The translations under genes and the position numbers were made by a program. A model generated the notes under the pieces. It was not told the origin of the DNA. It saw only the letters and a list, made by a program, of their open reading frames with translations, and did no database searches. This document shows, piece after piece, positions 1-14,636 of a stretch of DNA of 64,000 nt; position 1 is the first letter of the stretch, and every line of letters starts with the position of its first letter. This DNA comes from Novosphingobium percolationis (GTDB lineage Bacteria > Pseudomonadota > Alphaproteobacteria > Sphingomonadales > Sphingomonadaceae), in contig NZ_JAILYM010000007.1 of NCBI RefSeq assembly GCF_020179425.1, positions 166,709 to 230,708 of the forward strand, in the 5' to 3' direction.

Positions 1-1008
1 GATCGAGGGCGCATCGCGCATGTCGTCGGTGTTCGGCTTGAAGGTCAGGCCCAGCAGGGCGACCTTCTTGCCCCGCGCTTCGCCGCCCAGTGCCTCGATC
101 ACCTTGCGGCCCATGGCGCGCTTGCGCGAATCGTTGACGTGGACGACCGCCTCCACGATCCGCACCGGGCTGTTGTAGTCCTCGGCGGTCTTGAGCAGCG
201 CCAGCGTATCCTTGGGGAAGCACGAGCCGCCGTAGCCCGGCCCCGCGTGCAGGAACTTCGACCCGATGCGCCCGTCGAGGCCAATACCGCGCGCCACGTC
301 CTGCACGTCGCCGCCCACCTTCTCGCACAGGTCCGCCATCTCGTTGATGAAGGTGATCTTGGTCGCAAGGAAGGCGTTGGCGGCGTACTTGATCAGTTCC
401 GAGCTGCGGCGGCTGGTGAACAGGATCGGCGCCTTGTTGAGGAACAGCGGGCGATAGACCTCGTTCATCACGCTGCGCGCCCAATCGTCCTCGGCGCCGA
501 TGACGATGCGGTCGGGCCGCTTGAAATCGCCGATCGCCGCGCCTTCACGCAGAAATTCGGGGTTCGACACGACCGCGAACTGCACCTTGGTGCCCGAATC
601 GCGGATGATCCGCTCGACTTCGTCGCCCGTGCCCACCGGCACGGTCGACTTGGTCACGACCACCGCCGGAGTCTTGAGGTTCTCGGCCACTTCCTTCGCC
701 ACGGCATGGACATAGCTCAGGTCCGCATGGCCATCGCCGCGCCGCGAAGGCGTGCCAACCGCGATGAAGATCGCCTGCGCGCCGTCGATGGCGCTGGCAA
801 GGTCGGTCGAGAACGAAAGCCGGCCACCCTTGACATTCGACGCCACCAGCTCGGCAAGGCCAGGCTCGAAGATCGGCATCACGCCCTGATGCAAGCGCTC
901 GATCTTGCCCGCATCCTTGTCGATGCAAACCACGTCGTGTCCGAAATCGGCAAGGCACGCACCGGAAACGAGGCCCACATATCCGGACCCCACCATCGCG
1001 ATCTTCAT
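1..1008 (-). CDS. ugd: UDP-glucose 6-dehydrogenase, C-terminus cut by window edge
   Basis: The protein oxidises UDP-glucose to UDP-glucuronate with NAD+ and supplies precursor for surface polysaccharides. It starts MKIAMVGSGYVGL, a Rossmann dinucleotide-binding loop, with AAGGA just upstream of the ATG. The catalytic-cysteine motif GPGYGGSCFPKD is present, with Cys near residue 263. The 336 visible residues stop at ...DDMRDAPSI inside the C-terminal UDP-binding domain; family members are about 435-450 residues, so about 100 residues lie outside the window. GDP-mannose dehydrogenases share the fold, but the overall motif set fits UDP-glucose dehydrogenase best. It is divergent from ung. Confidence 0.9.
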   Translation of the reverse strand, partial: MKIAMVGSGYVGLVSGACLADFGHDVVCIDKDAGKIERLHQGVMPIFEPGLAELVASNVKGGRLSFSTDLASAIDGAQAIFIAVGTPSRRGDGHADLSYVHAVAKEVAENLKTPAVVVTKSTVPVGTGDEVERIIRDSGTKVQFAVVSNPEFLREGAAIGDFKRPDRIVIGAEDDWARSVMNEVYRPLFLNKAPILFTSRRSSELIKYAANAFLATKITFINEMADLCEKVGGDVQDVARGIGLDGRIGSKFLHAGPGYGGSCFPKDTLALLKTAEDYNSPVRIVEAVVHVNDSRKRAMGRKVIEALGGEARGKKVALLGLTFKPNTDDMRDAPSI

Positions 1009-1149
1009 TCGCAGTTCCTTGGCTTGCTGGTGCGGCGCGGGCCGCTGGAAAATTCTCTTCGCAGAAGCAGCATTTAAGGGCAGATCCTTATGGGAGCAAG
1101 CGCCGAGGACTTGCTTGGGTGAGGGCCCAGCGCCTATCGCAAGGGAACG

Positions 1150-1833
1150 ATGACCGGATCCGCCCTACCGCCCAGCTGGCAGCCCTCACTCGGGCCCGTT
1201 CTCGAAACGCCGCCACTGCGCGCACTCGGTGGCTTTCTGCGTGCAGAGGAAGCGGGTGGCAAGACCGTGTTCCCGCCGCGCGGCCAGCGCCTGCGCGCGC
1301 TTGAACTCACGCCCCTCGGTGACGTGAAAGTCGTGATTCTCGGGCAAGATCCCTATCACGGTCCCGGTCAGGCCCACGGCCTCGCCTTCTCGGTCCAGCC
1401 GGGCGTGAAAGTGCCGCCCAGCCTGCTCAACATCTACAAGGAACTGGAAAGCGACCTCGGCCTGCCGCGTCCGAATCACGGCAATCTCGAAGCCTGGGCG
1501 CGGCAGGGCGTGCTGTTGCTCAACAATGCGTTGACGGTCGAGGCGGGGCAGGCCGGATCGCATCAGCAGCGCGGCTGGGAGCCGTTCACCGACGCCGCCG
1601 TCGCTGCAGTTGCGAAACGCGACGTGCCCAGCGTGTTCATGCTCTGGGGCAGCCACGCGCAGAAGAAGGCCGCACGCGTGCCGGAACTCGCGAGCGGCCC
1701 ACATCTCGTGCTGCGCGCGCCGCACCCCAGCCCGCTGTCGGCGCATTCCGGCTGGTTCGGCTCACGCCATTTCAGCCAGGCCAACGAATTTCTTGAACGT
1801 CACGGTCGCGGCGCAATCGACTGGCGGGTTTGA
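1150..1833 (+). CDS. ung: Uracil-DNA glycosylase
   Basis: Family 1 uracil-DNA glycosylase of 227 residues, the usual length. It removes uracil from DNA arising by cytosine deamination or dUTP misincorporation and starts base excision repair in the cytoplasm. The catalytic water-activating loop GQDPYH lies at residues 65-70 (Asp67), and the C-terminal minor-groove loop HPSPLSAH is intact. AAGGGA precedes the ATG at a good distance. It stands alone, divergent from ugd and convergent with gltD. Confidence 0.96.
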   Translation: MTGSALPPSWQPSLGPVLETPPLRALGGFLRAEEAGGKTVFPPRGQRLRALELTPLGDVKVVILGQDPYHGPGQAHGLAFSVQPGVKVPPSLLNIYKELESDLGLPRPNHGNLEAWARQGVLLLNNALTVEAGQAGSHQQRGWEPFTDAAVAAVAKRDVPSVFMLWGSHAQKKAARVPELASGPHLVLRAPHPSPLSAHSGWFGSRHFSQANEFLERHGRGAIDWRV

Positions 1834-1918
1834 GACAACAAAGCCCGAATCCCACCTCCCGCAAGCAGGAAGGGTCTGGGCTGGGCGCCACCCTTACGCG
1901 CCAGCCTTGGACCCAAGC

Positions 1919-1947
1919 AAAAGGGGCGCCCGCTACCGGACGCCCCT
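1919..1947 (-). terminator. Intrinsic terminator of gltBD
   Basis: Read on the minus strand, AGGGGCG (1947-1941) pairs with CGCCCCT (1928-1922) across a 12-base loop and is followed by TTTT. It lies 27 bases past the gltD stop codon. On the plus strand the hairpin may also stop ung transcripts, but the T-run there is weaker. Confidence 0.65.
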
Positions 1948-1973
1948 CCTGATTTTCAGCGGACTGCGAACGA

Positions 1974-3407
<1,434 letters not shown>

Positions 3408-3420
3408 TGTATTCTAACCC

Positions 3421-8061
<4,641 letters not shown>

Positions 8062-8220
8062 CTCGAAGGTGTTCCTACATCCATAAAGTGGAAAGGCTAC
8101 GCGAATCACGCCCCCCGGCTGGAGAGCGAAAGTTGCGCGAATTTCCCCCATGACTGCAGGAAAGTTATTTTGCAACCGCGAGAGGCGATTCCGCCCATCA
8201 AGGCTATCAGGGAAATACGG

Positions 8221-8243
8221 ATGCACGGCCCAAGTCCGTGCAT
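8221..8243. terminator. Hairpin between the 8.3-9.8 kb gene and gltB
   Basis: ATGCACGG (8221-8228) and CCGTGCAT (8236-8243) form a perfect 8-bp stem with a 7-base loop. It lies 33 bases past the stop of the minus-strand gene at 8276-9811 and about 160 bases ahead of the gltB start. It may end the upstream transcript. The minus-strand tail after the stem is not a clean T-run, while the plus strand has TTTTT 9 bases after it, so direction is uncertain. Confidence 0.4.
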
Positions 8244-8275
8244 TGCCTAGCTTTTTGGGCAGGCCCGGCGCGCCA

Positions 8276-9811
8276 TCAGCCGCGCGCTGTCATCCGCTGC
8301 AACGTCGCCAGCGCCGCGCGCAACGCACGCTCGGTGTCTTCCGCACCTTGGGGATCGATGCGCGGCTCGACCTGGGTAGCGCGGCTCTGCCCATCATCGA
8401 CCGGCGCGCGCGCGGCGTGCCCCGGAAAGACCACAACGGGTTCGGACGCGTCGGCGTCGTCGGCATGGTCACGGATGAACTCCTGGCGCGGCGTGGCGCG
8501 CGGCGCCCCGAAGCGCGAGACCGGCGTGGGCTCGGCGTTGCCATCATCTGGCGTAGCGGTGGCGGCAGGCGCACGTCCGAGAAAGCGCGGCACGACGATG
8601 TCTTCGTCGTGGGCATCATCGTCGTCCGACGCGTCCCAGCTCGCCGCCAGGATGCGCGGGGGCTGCGCACGCGCTTCGCCTGCACCGAACAGGCGCGGCA
8701 GGGGGGTGGAAGGTCGGGCCAACGGCAGCGGTGCGACCACGTCCGGTGCGACGATATCGGCCTGCTCCGCCACTTCGGTTTCCAGCTCGACGTCCGCCTC
8801 GATCGCGATCTCCGCCGGCGCGTCCGCCGGGCCGGGCATCACAAACACCTGACGCGGGATTTCCGGCTCGGTCGCCTCGATGCTCTCCGCGAACTCGATG
8901 CTCTCGGCGCTCTGGGCAACAACAGGCTCGCTTTCAGGCTGGACGAACGGAACGTGCGCAGGCGCCGCAGCAGGCTGGCCATCGCCGCCAACAAAGGCGC
9001 GGCGCGCATCGATCGCCAGCGCGAGCCGCTCGACCAGTTGCACCAGCCCCAGCGTATCGAGCGGAGCATCCGCAATCGCAGCGCCTCTGCGCGCGATGAC
9101 GCTGGCGACCGGGCTTGCCGCCGCGCTCTCCACCGCCACGTCGGGCGCCGCAGTTGCAACAGCCTCGGAGACGCAGAAAACCTGCTCTTCACCTTCCGCC
9201 TCGGTCCATTCGGCCTCTTCGAACGCATCGCGGGCGATCGTCGGCTCGGCAACACGAGGCATGTCATGGTCCGTCGACGCAGGCTCGTCCGCGAGGACCA
9301 GATCGTCGCTCAGCACGAAGGGCCTGCGCGGGGGCGCGTCGGGATGGGCATCGAATGCGCGCACCTGCGGCGCGTCATCCTCTTGCTTAGCCAGCACGGG
9401 AGCCTCCTCCTGCACGGGCTCGGCCTCTTCGACTTCGTCCGCATCGTACGTCCGCGCGACAGCGCCGCGACGGCGCACCACCTCGACCGGGCGCGGGCGC
9501 AGCCGCAGCGCGAGGCCGAGGCCCGCAACGACGCCCACTATCGTCATCACGGCTGCTATCAGCAGCCGCGCGGTCAGCCCCAGCGGGGGCGCCGCAGCCG
9601 GAACAAGCGCGGCGAGGCCTGCCGCGCTGCTCGCGCGCTCGATCAGGCTGGCGGGAACCACGAAGCTGCCGAGGCCCAGCAGCGCCGCAAACCACAACGC
9701 CACGAGTGCAGGAAACAGGCGATGCCCCGTAATCGGCTGGGGGACCGGCTGCCCCGCGGCACGGGCTTCGGCGCGGGCGGGCGATCCTGCGGTGGTCTGG
9801 CGTCGGCTCAT
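8276..9811 (-). CDS. Unknown membrane-anchored protein with long disordered acidic/Ala-Pro tail
   Basis: I do not recognise a family. The 512-residue product has two hydrophobic segments near residues 31-55 and 73-105. They are followed by about 400 residues rich in Ala, Glu, Asp, Pro and Val with no evident fold, including short near-repeats such as ESIEFAESIE. The ATG at 9811 is chosen because AGAGGA lies just upstream; a TTG 15 codons earlier is possible but has weaker support. The tail is probably cytoplasmic if the two helices form a hairpin. It stands between gltB and the polysaccharide genes, same strand as both neighbours. Function unknown. Confidence 0.72.
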   Translation of the reverse strand: MSRRQTTAGSPARAEARAAGQPVPQPITGHRLFPALVALWFAALLGLGSFVVPASLIERASSAAGLAALVPAAAPPLGLTARLLIAAVMTIVGVVAGLGLALRLRPRPVEVVRRRGAVARTYDADEVEEAEPVQEEAPVLAKQEDDAPQVRAFDAHPDAPPRRPFVLSDDLVLADEPASTDHDMPRVAEPTIARDAFEEAEWTEAEGEEQVFCVSEAVATAAPDVAVESAAASPVASVIARRGAAIADAPLDTLGLVQLVERLALAIDARRAFVGGDGQPAAAPAHVPFVQPESEPVVAQSAESIEFAESIEATEPEIPRQVFVMPGPADAPAEIAIEADVELETEVAEQADIVAPDVVAPLPLARPSTPLPRLFGAGEARAQPPRILAASWDASDDDDAHDEDIVVPRFLGRAPAATATPDDGNAEPTPVSRFGAPRATPRQEFIRDHADDADASEPVVVFPGHAARAPVDDGQSRATQVEPRIDPQGAEDTERALRAALATLQRMTARG

Positions 9812-9874
9812 GATCCTCTGACTTATGCCTTTGCTTTCATCGATTCGCGTAGACAAAAAGCGCGCCGGCAGGCG

Positions 9875-11110
9875 TCACGATTGGTCCAACCTGGACCCCG
9901 GATCTAAAGCGGTTTGGTAAACGCGCTGATAACGCCTGACATTGAAAGCCCAGTCGTGATCGCGCTGCACGAAAGCCCGCGCCTGCGTGCGCCGCGCCTC
10001 CCAGCCGCTGCGGTCGGCCAGCAGCGCAACCAGCGCCGCCGCGAGCCCAGCGGGATCGTCGGGGGGGAACAGCGTGCCCGTCACCCCGTGCGCGATCAGT
10101 TCGCGGTGTCCGCCGACATCGCTTGCCGCCACCAGCTTGCCCTGCGCCATCGCCTCCAGCGGCTTGAGCGGCGTCACCAGTTCGGTCAGGCGCATCGCCT
10201 TGCGCGGATAGCAGACCACATCGACCAGCGCGTAGTAGCGCTCTACCTCGTGGTGCGGCACGCGGTCGACGAAGCGGATCGCATGGGCCGCCGGCGAAGC
10301 CGCCGCCTGCGCGCGCACGGTGGAGGCGGCAGGGCCCCCACCGACCAGCAGCAGGCGGGCATCGGGCCGCGCCTCGACGATGCGCGGCATGGCCGCAACC
10401 AGATCGTCGAGCCCTTCATAGGGGTAGAAACTGCCAAGGAAGCCGATCACCGGGCCCTCGCCCAGCCCCAGCGCTTCTGCCAGTGCCGGATCGCGCGGGC
10501 GCGGATCGCCGAACAGCGACAGGTCCACGCCATTGGGCATCGTAGAAAGTTTCCCCGGGGAAACTTTTCGCGCCACCAGATCGGCGCGCAGCCCTTCGCA
10601 GATCGTCACCACCGCATCGGCGCTCGCGACCACCCGGTCCTCCAGCGCACGGGTCAGGCGGTACTTCGCCGATCCCTCGCGTCCGGTCAGGTTGCCGACC
10701 GCGGCGTCCTCCCAGAAAGCGCGGATCTCGTAGACCACCGGCACCCCCAGCCGCCGCCCGGCGCGCAGCGCGGCAAGGCCGCAGAGCGCGGGCGAATGGG
10801 CGTGGAGCAGCTCCGGCCGAAAATCGCGCGCCACCGCCACGATGCGCTCGGCCAGCGCTCCAACCTCGCGCCATTCGCGCCACAGCGGCGGGCCGCCGGG
10901 CAACCCGGCCGTGCGGTGAAAGGTCAATCCCTCGGCTTCCTGCGCCGCATCCGGCGCGGCCTCGCCCGTCTCGACATTGTGCCGACGCCCGGTTACGCCT
11001 GCCACCGTCAGGCCAAGCTCCTGCTGCGCCTTGAGAATCGCGCGGGTGCGGAACGTGTAGCCGCTGTGCAGCGGCAGACTGTGGTCGAGGACGTGGAGCA
11101 CCCTGGTCAT
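9875..11110 (-). CDS. GT4 glycosyltransferase, exosortase-A-associated type
   Basis: A 411-residue GT-B fold glycosyltransferase. It begins MTRVLHVLDHSLPLHSGY, typical of family 4 enzymes found beside PEP-CTERM/exosortase A polysaccharide loci. The donor-binding region shows GFLGSFYPYEGLDDL and PLKPLEAMAQG, where the glutamates contact the nucleotide sugar. It probably adds a sugar to a lipid-linked polysaccharide at the inner membrane. It diverges from a small unknown gene and an O-ligase-like gene, which supports this reading. A 22-bp perfect palindrome lies inside the gene (10546-10567). Sugar specificity cannot be told. Confidence 0.88.
   Translation of the reverse strand: MTRVLHVLDHSLPLHSGYTFRTRAILKAQQELGLTVAGVTGRRHNVETGEAAPDAAQEAEGLTFHRTAGLPGGPPLWREWREVGALAERIVAVARDFRPELLHAHSPALCGLAALRAGRRLGVPVVYEIRAFWEDAAVGNLTGREGSAKYRLTRALEDRVVASADAVVTICEGLRADLVARKVSPGKLSTMPNGVDLSLFGDPRPRDPALAEALGLGEGPVIGFLGSFYPYEGLDDLVAAMPRIVEARPDARLLLVGGGPAASTVRAQAAASPAAHAIRFVDRVPHHEVERYYALVDVVCYPRKAMRLTELVTPLKPLEAMAQGKLVAASDVGGHRELIAHGVTGTLFPPDDPAGLAAALVALLADRSGWEARRTQARAFVQRDHDWAFNVRRYQRVYQTALDPGSRLDQS
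10546..10567. repeat. 22-bp perfect palindrome inside the glycosyltransferase gene
   Basis: AAAGTTTCCCC is followed directly by GGGGAAACTTT, giving two 11-base arms with no spacer. On the coding strand it reads through as RKVSPGKL. The arms match those of the inverted repeat at the phhA start (21451-21470). Confidence 0.85.
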
Positions 11111-11200
11111 GCTGCCTCCGATGCCAACAGAACGCTTAACGCAGCGTCAACTTCGTTCTTGTAGCCGCAAGTTCGGGCAAAAGGCGCAGGGACAACGGCG

Positions 11201-11365
11201 ATGATCGACAATTTCACCGTTCTGCTGCCCCACCTGCTGATGGCGCTGGCGATCTGGCGCCTGCTCCACCGCGACGATCTCGATTCCGATCCCTCCCTGC
11301 CCCGGCGCACGCTCGGCTGGCAGCGCACGAAGCGCCTGCGGAGCGATGCAGAGGGCCCGCACTGA
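11201..11365 (+). CDS. Small unknown protein, 54 residues
   Basis: Starts MIDNFTVLLPHLLMALAIWR and ends RSDAEGPH. One hydrophobic stretch (residues 6-20) is followed by a basic and acidic tail (LLHRDDLDSD, QRTKRLR), so it may be a small single-pass membrane protein. The stop codon lies one base before the GTG start of the O-ligase-like gene, which suggests translational coupling. I know no family for it. Its place between two exosortase-A-type genes suggests a part in the same pathway; that is inference. Confidence 0.6.
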   Translation: MIDNFTVLLPHLLMALAIWRLLHRDDLDSDPSLPRRTLGWQRTKRLRSDAEGPH

Positions 11366-11366
11366 C

Positions 11367-12728
11367 GTGCTCAACCTGTTCCTCACGGCTTTCGTTTCGG
11401 CCTTCCTCGCCGCTGGCGTGCGCAGGCCGTTCCTGTTCGTGCTCGCCTATGCCTATATCGACATTGTCGCACCGCAGAAGGTCACCTGGGGATTCCTCCA
11501 GAGCGTTCCCGTCTCGCTGATCGCGTTCTGCTGCGCGTTCGGGGCGTGGATGGTGGCCGAAGACAAGAACGGCATCCGCCTCTCGCCCCGGCAGATGGTG
11601 CTGCTGCTGCTGCTGATCTATTGCGGGTTGACCACACGCACCGCCGACTTTCCAGAACAGGCCCTCGAAAAGTGGGGCTGGGTGTGGAAGGCGCTGGTCT
11701 TCGCGCTGTTCCTGCCGCTAACGCTCCGCACGCGCCTCAGGATCGAGGCGCTGACCCTGATCATGGTGCTGTCGGTCTCGGTCATCGTCATCGGCGGCGG
11801 GATCAAGACGGTGTTCTCGGGCGGCGGCTATGGCGAGCTGAAGCTGCTGGTGAACGACAACACCGGGCTTTACGAAGGCTCGATCATCTCCACCGTCGCC
11901 ATCTGCGTGATCCCGCTGGCATTGTGGCTGGCGCGATACGGCACGATCTTCCGCCCCAACTGGATGGTCTGGGCTTTTGCGCTCGCGCTGTGCTTCGCTT
12001 GCGTGCTGATGCCAGTGGGAACGCAGGCGCGCACAGGACTGGTCTGCTTTGGCGTGCTGCTGGCGATGATGCTGCGCAGTACCAAGCGCCGCCTGCTCTA
12101 CCTCTCGCTGCTGGGCGCAGGCGCGCTGGTGGCGATCCCGCTGCTGCCGTCGAGCTTCAGCGAGCGGATGAGCACGATCCAGAACCACAAGGCCGACCAG
12201 TCCGCCTCCACCCGTGTCGCGGTGTGGAAGTGGACGATAGAATTCGCCAAGGATCACCCCTTCGGCGGCGGCTTCGACGCCTTCCGCCAGAACGCGGTCT
12301 CCTACGACACCGAAAAGGCCGACTATGCGGGCGACAACAACGCCGTCATCGAAACCGAGCGGATCGAGGAAAAGGGCCGCGCCTACCATTCGAGCTATTT
12401 CGAGATGCTGGGCGAACAGGGCTATCCGGGCCTTGCGCTGTGGCTGCTGCTGCACCTCATGGGGGTGATCCACATGGAAGTGATCCGGCGGCAATACGCG
12501 AAGAACCCGCCCGAACAGTTCGCCTGGGTGACGCCACTGGCCGATGCGCTGCAACAGGCGCAGATCGTCTATCTGGTGGGCGGGGCGTTCGTGGGCATCG
12601 CCTTCCAGCCGTTCTGCTACATGCTGGTCGGGCTGCAATGCGGGCTGTCCGCCTATATCGGCCGCGTTCGCCGCGCGGCGCCCGTGCCGTTCCGCGCGCC
12701 CCGGACCGTCCCCGCCGCCGCAGGTTAA
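11367..12728 (+). CDS. O-antigen-ligase-like membrane protein, exosortase-A-associated
   Basis: A polytopic inner-membrane protein of about 453 residues. The N-terminal run GVRRPFLFVLAYAYIDIV and the O-ligase-type periplasmic loop with HSSYFEMLGEQGYPGL (near residue 345) match the putative O-glycosylation ligases that go with exosortase A. It likely transfers or exports glycans at the periplasmic face. The GTG at 11367 aligns best with relatives and follows the small gene by one base; an ATG at 11346 is an in-frame alternative adding 7 residues. The exosortase gene itself is not in this window. Confidence 0.82.
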   Translation: MLNLFLTAFVSAFLAAGVRRPFLFVLAYAYIDIVAPQKVTWGFLQSVPVSLIAFCCAFGAWMVAEDKNGIRLSPRQMVLLLLLIYCGLTTRTADFPEQALEKWGWVWKALVFALFLPLTLRTRLRIEALTLIMVLSVSVIVIGGGIKTVFSGGGYGELKLLVNDNTGLYEGSIISTVAICVIPLALWLARYGTIFRPNWMVWAFALALCFACVLMPVGTQARTGLVCFGVLLAMMLRSTKRRLLYLSLLGAGALVAIPLLPSSFSERMSTIQNHKADQSASTRVAVWKWTIEFAKDHPFGGGFDAFRQNAVSYDTEKADYAGDNNAVIETERIEEKGRAYHSSYFEMLGEQGYPGLALWLLLHLMGVIHMEVIRRQYAKNPPEQFAWVTPLADALQQAQIVYLVGGAFVGIAFQPFCYMLVGLQCGLSAYIGRVRRAAPVPFRAPRTVPAAAG

Positions 12729-12744
12729 GCAATCAGTTAAGCAA
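12724..12744 (+). repeat. Short direct repeat over the O-ligase stop codon
   Basis: GTTAAGCAA occurs twice (12724-12732 and 12736-12744), 12 bases apart. The first copy holds the TAA stop of the O-ligase-like gene. It could be a slippage trace or a tandem protein-binding site about 60 bases before the MaoC-type gene. Confidence 0.5.
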
Positions 12745-12806
12745 GGCCTTGCCCGCATCGCGCAGAGCCGTCATGACTGTCCGCAAAATCACAGGCGGAG
12801 AGAGAG

Positions 12807-13268
12807 ATGACGCGGTACATTCCGGCAGCCGAGATCAGGAAGCAGGTCGGCCAGGTGGTCGGCACGTCCAACTGGGTCGAAGTGACGCAGGAGCGGATCA
12901 ACCAGTTCGCCGAAGCTACGGGCGACTTCCAGTTCATCCACGTCGATCCCGAACGCGCCAAGGACACGCCCTTCGGCGGCACCATCGCGCACGGGTTCCT
13001 GACCCTGTCGCTGATCCCGCTGCTGACCATGGAAAGCGACTGCCCGCGCCCCGAAGGCGTGAAGATGGGCGTCAACTACGGCGGCAACAAGACGCGCTTC
13101 CTCTCGCCCGTCCGCTCGGGCAAGCGCATCCGCGGCCTGTTCAAGCTGCTCGAGCTGGACGAAAAGCGCCCCGGCCAGTGGCAGCAGACGATGGAGATCA
13201 CCGTCGAGATCGAGGGTCAGGAAAAGCCCGCCCTGATCTGCGAATGGGTCACGCAGTTCTTCGTGTGA
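12807..13268 (+). CDS. MaoC-like (R)-specific enoyl-CoA hydratase
   Basis: A single hot-dog domain of 153 residues. The hydratase-2 signature is clear, with the Asp...His pair in DFQFIHVDPERAK and the following GTIAHGFLTLSL. Enzymes of this type hydrate trans-2-enoyl-CoA to (R)-3-hydroxyacyl-CoA, linking beta-oxidation to PHA synthesis or serving other CoA pathways; NodN-type relatives have unproven roles. GAGAGAG precedes the ATG. It converges on phaZ with a shared hairpin between them, which fits a role in PHA metabolism but does not prove it. Confidence 0.88.
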   Translation: MTRYIPAAEIRKQVGQVVGTSNWVEVTQERINQFAEATGDFQFIHVDPERAKDTPFGGTIAHGFLTLSLIPLLTMESDCPRPEGVKMGVNYGGNKTRFLSPVRSGKRIRGLFKLLELDEKRPGQWQQTMEITVEIEGQEKPALICEWVTQFFV

Positions 13269-13278
13269 AGCTGCATCA

Positions 13279-13300
13279 GCCCCCGGCTCGCGCCGGGGGC
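13279..13300. terminator. Shared GC-rich hairpin between maoC-like gene and phaZ
   Basis: GCCCCCGGC and GCCGGGGGC pair perfectly over a TCGC loop between two convergent genes. The stem is symmetric, so it could act in both directions. No strong T-run follows on either side. Confidence 0.5.
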
Positions 13301-13308
13301 GTCGCGCT

Positions 13309-14565
13309 TCAGGCCACGACGCTCAGCTTGCGTCCCTTGGCCTTCTTCTCAAACTTGGCGATCCACGAATCCACCACCGGCGCGATCGACGCGCGCCAGC
13401 GCGAACCGTTGAAGATGCCGTAGTGGCCGACTTCGGCGGCGAGATGATACTTCTTCATCTCGTCGGGCAGGTTCGGCGTCACCTTGAGCGCGGCCTTGGT
13501 CTGCCCGATGCCCGAGATATCGTCCTTCTCTCCCTCGATGCACAGGATCGCGGTATCCGTGATCGCACCCAGGTCGACGACCTTGCCACGATGGACGAAC
13601 TCGCCCTTGGGCAGCGCGTGCTGCTGGAACACCACGTCCACGGTCTGGAGATAGAATTCCGCCGGCAGATCGCAGACAGCGCGGTATTCGTCGTAGAACG
13701 CCTTGGTCGCGTCGGCGTTCTCGTCGGCACCCTGCATCAGGTGCTGGTAGAGCTTGTAGTGGCTCATCATGTGGCTGCCCAGGTTCATCGACATGAAGCT
13801 GGTCAGCTGCACGAAGCCCGGATAGACGCGGCGCCCCTCGCCCGGATAGTTGCTCGGCACCGTGGTGATGACGTTGTGCTTGAACCACACGTAGGGCTTG
13901 GTGATCGCATGATCGTTGACCGCCGTAGGCGATTCGCGCGTGTCGATCGGCCCGCCCATCATGGTCAGCGTCACGGGGCGGCAGGGGTGTTCGTCCGCCG
14001 CCATCACCGCCGTCGCCGCGAACATCGGCACCGAAGGCTGGCACACCGCCATGGCATGCGCGCCGGGGCCGATATGTTCGAGGAACTTCACCAGGTACTC
14101 GATGTAGTCGTCGAGATCGAACGTGCCCTCCGCCAGCGGCACGAACTTCGCATCGGCCCAGTCGGTGATATAGACCACGCAGCGGTCGAGCATGCGCTCC
14201 ACCGTGCCGCGCAGCAGCGTGGCGAAGTGACCGCTCATCGGCGCCACGATCAGCAGGCGCGGCGCATCGGCGGGAAGGCCGGCGTGGGTGAACTTCTTGA
14301 GCTTGCCGAACGGCAGCTGCACTTCGGTCGATTCGCTCACAGCGTGGCTCGCGCCATCGACATGGATGGCCTTGATCCCGAAGGCGGGCTTGCCGCGCGG
14401 TGCGGTGGCGTGCGCAAACACGTCGAGCGCGGAGGCGAGCATCTGCGTGCCACCGACTCCGGCCAGCGGGTAGCGCGGATCGTTCAGCAGATCCGCCGTC
14501 ATCGACGCCCAGGCGCTGCCTGCGTTGAGCAGGGAACGCTGGATTTCATAGGCCTTGTAGAGCAC
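13309..14565 (-). CDS. phaZ: Intracellular polyhydroxybutyrate depolymerase
   Basis: Enzyme of 418 residues that breaks down cytoplasmic PHB granules to 3-hydroxybutyrate units. The first residues, read from the GTG at 14565, are MLYKAYEIQRSLL, as in the PhaZ family, and AAAGG lies 8 bases upstream. The nucleophile region reads AVCQPSVP, the cysteine type known from Cupriavidus PhaZ1 rather than a lipase-box serine. The C-terminal histidine lies in EVGHYGIFNG. It is divergent from an ABC exporter with a TGCA-rich control region between them. Confidence 0.9.
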   Translation of the reverse strand: MLYKAYEIQRSLLNAGSAWASMTADLLNDPRYPLAGVGGTQMLASALDVFAHATAPRGKPAFGIKAIHVDGASHAVSESTEVQLPFGKLKKFTHAGLPADAPRLLIVAPMSGHFATLLRGTVERMLDRCVVYITDWADAKFVPLAEGTFDLDDYIEYLVKFLEHIGPGAHAMAVCQPSVPMFAATAVMAADEHPCRPVTLTMMGGPIDTRESPTAVNDHAITKPYVWFKHNVITTVPSNYPGEGRRVYPGFVQLTSFMSMNLGSHMMSHYKLYQHLMQGADENADATKAFYDEYRAVCDLPAEFYLQTVDVVFQQHALPKGEFVHRGKVVDLGAITDTAILCIEGEKDDISGIGQTKAALKVTPNLPDEMKKYHLAAEVGHYGIFNGSRWRASIAPVVDSWIAKFEKKAKGRKLSVVA

Positions 14566-14636
14566 CTGCGACACCTTTCGTGATCCGCTGCCCTCTGTCG
14601 GAAGACGCGGTCGGGATTCGATTGCGCCCGAGAATG

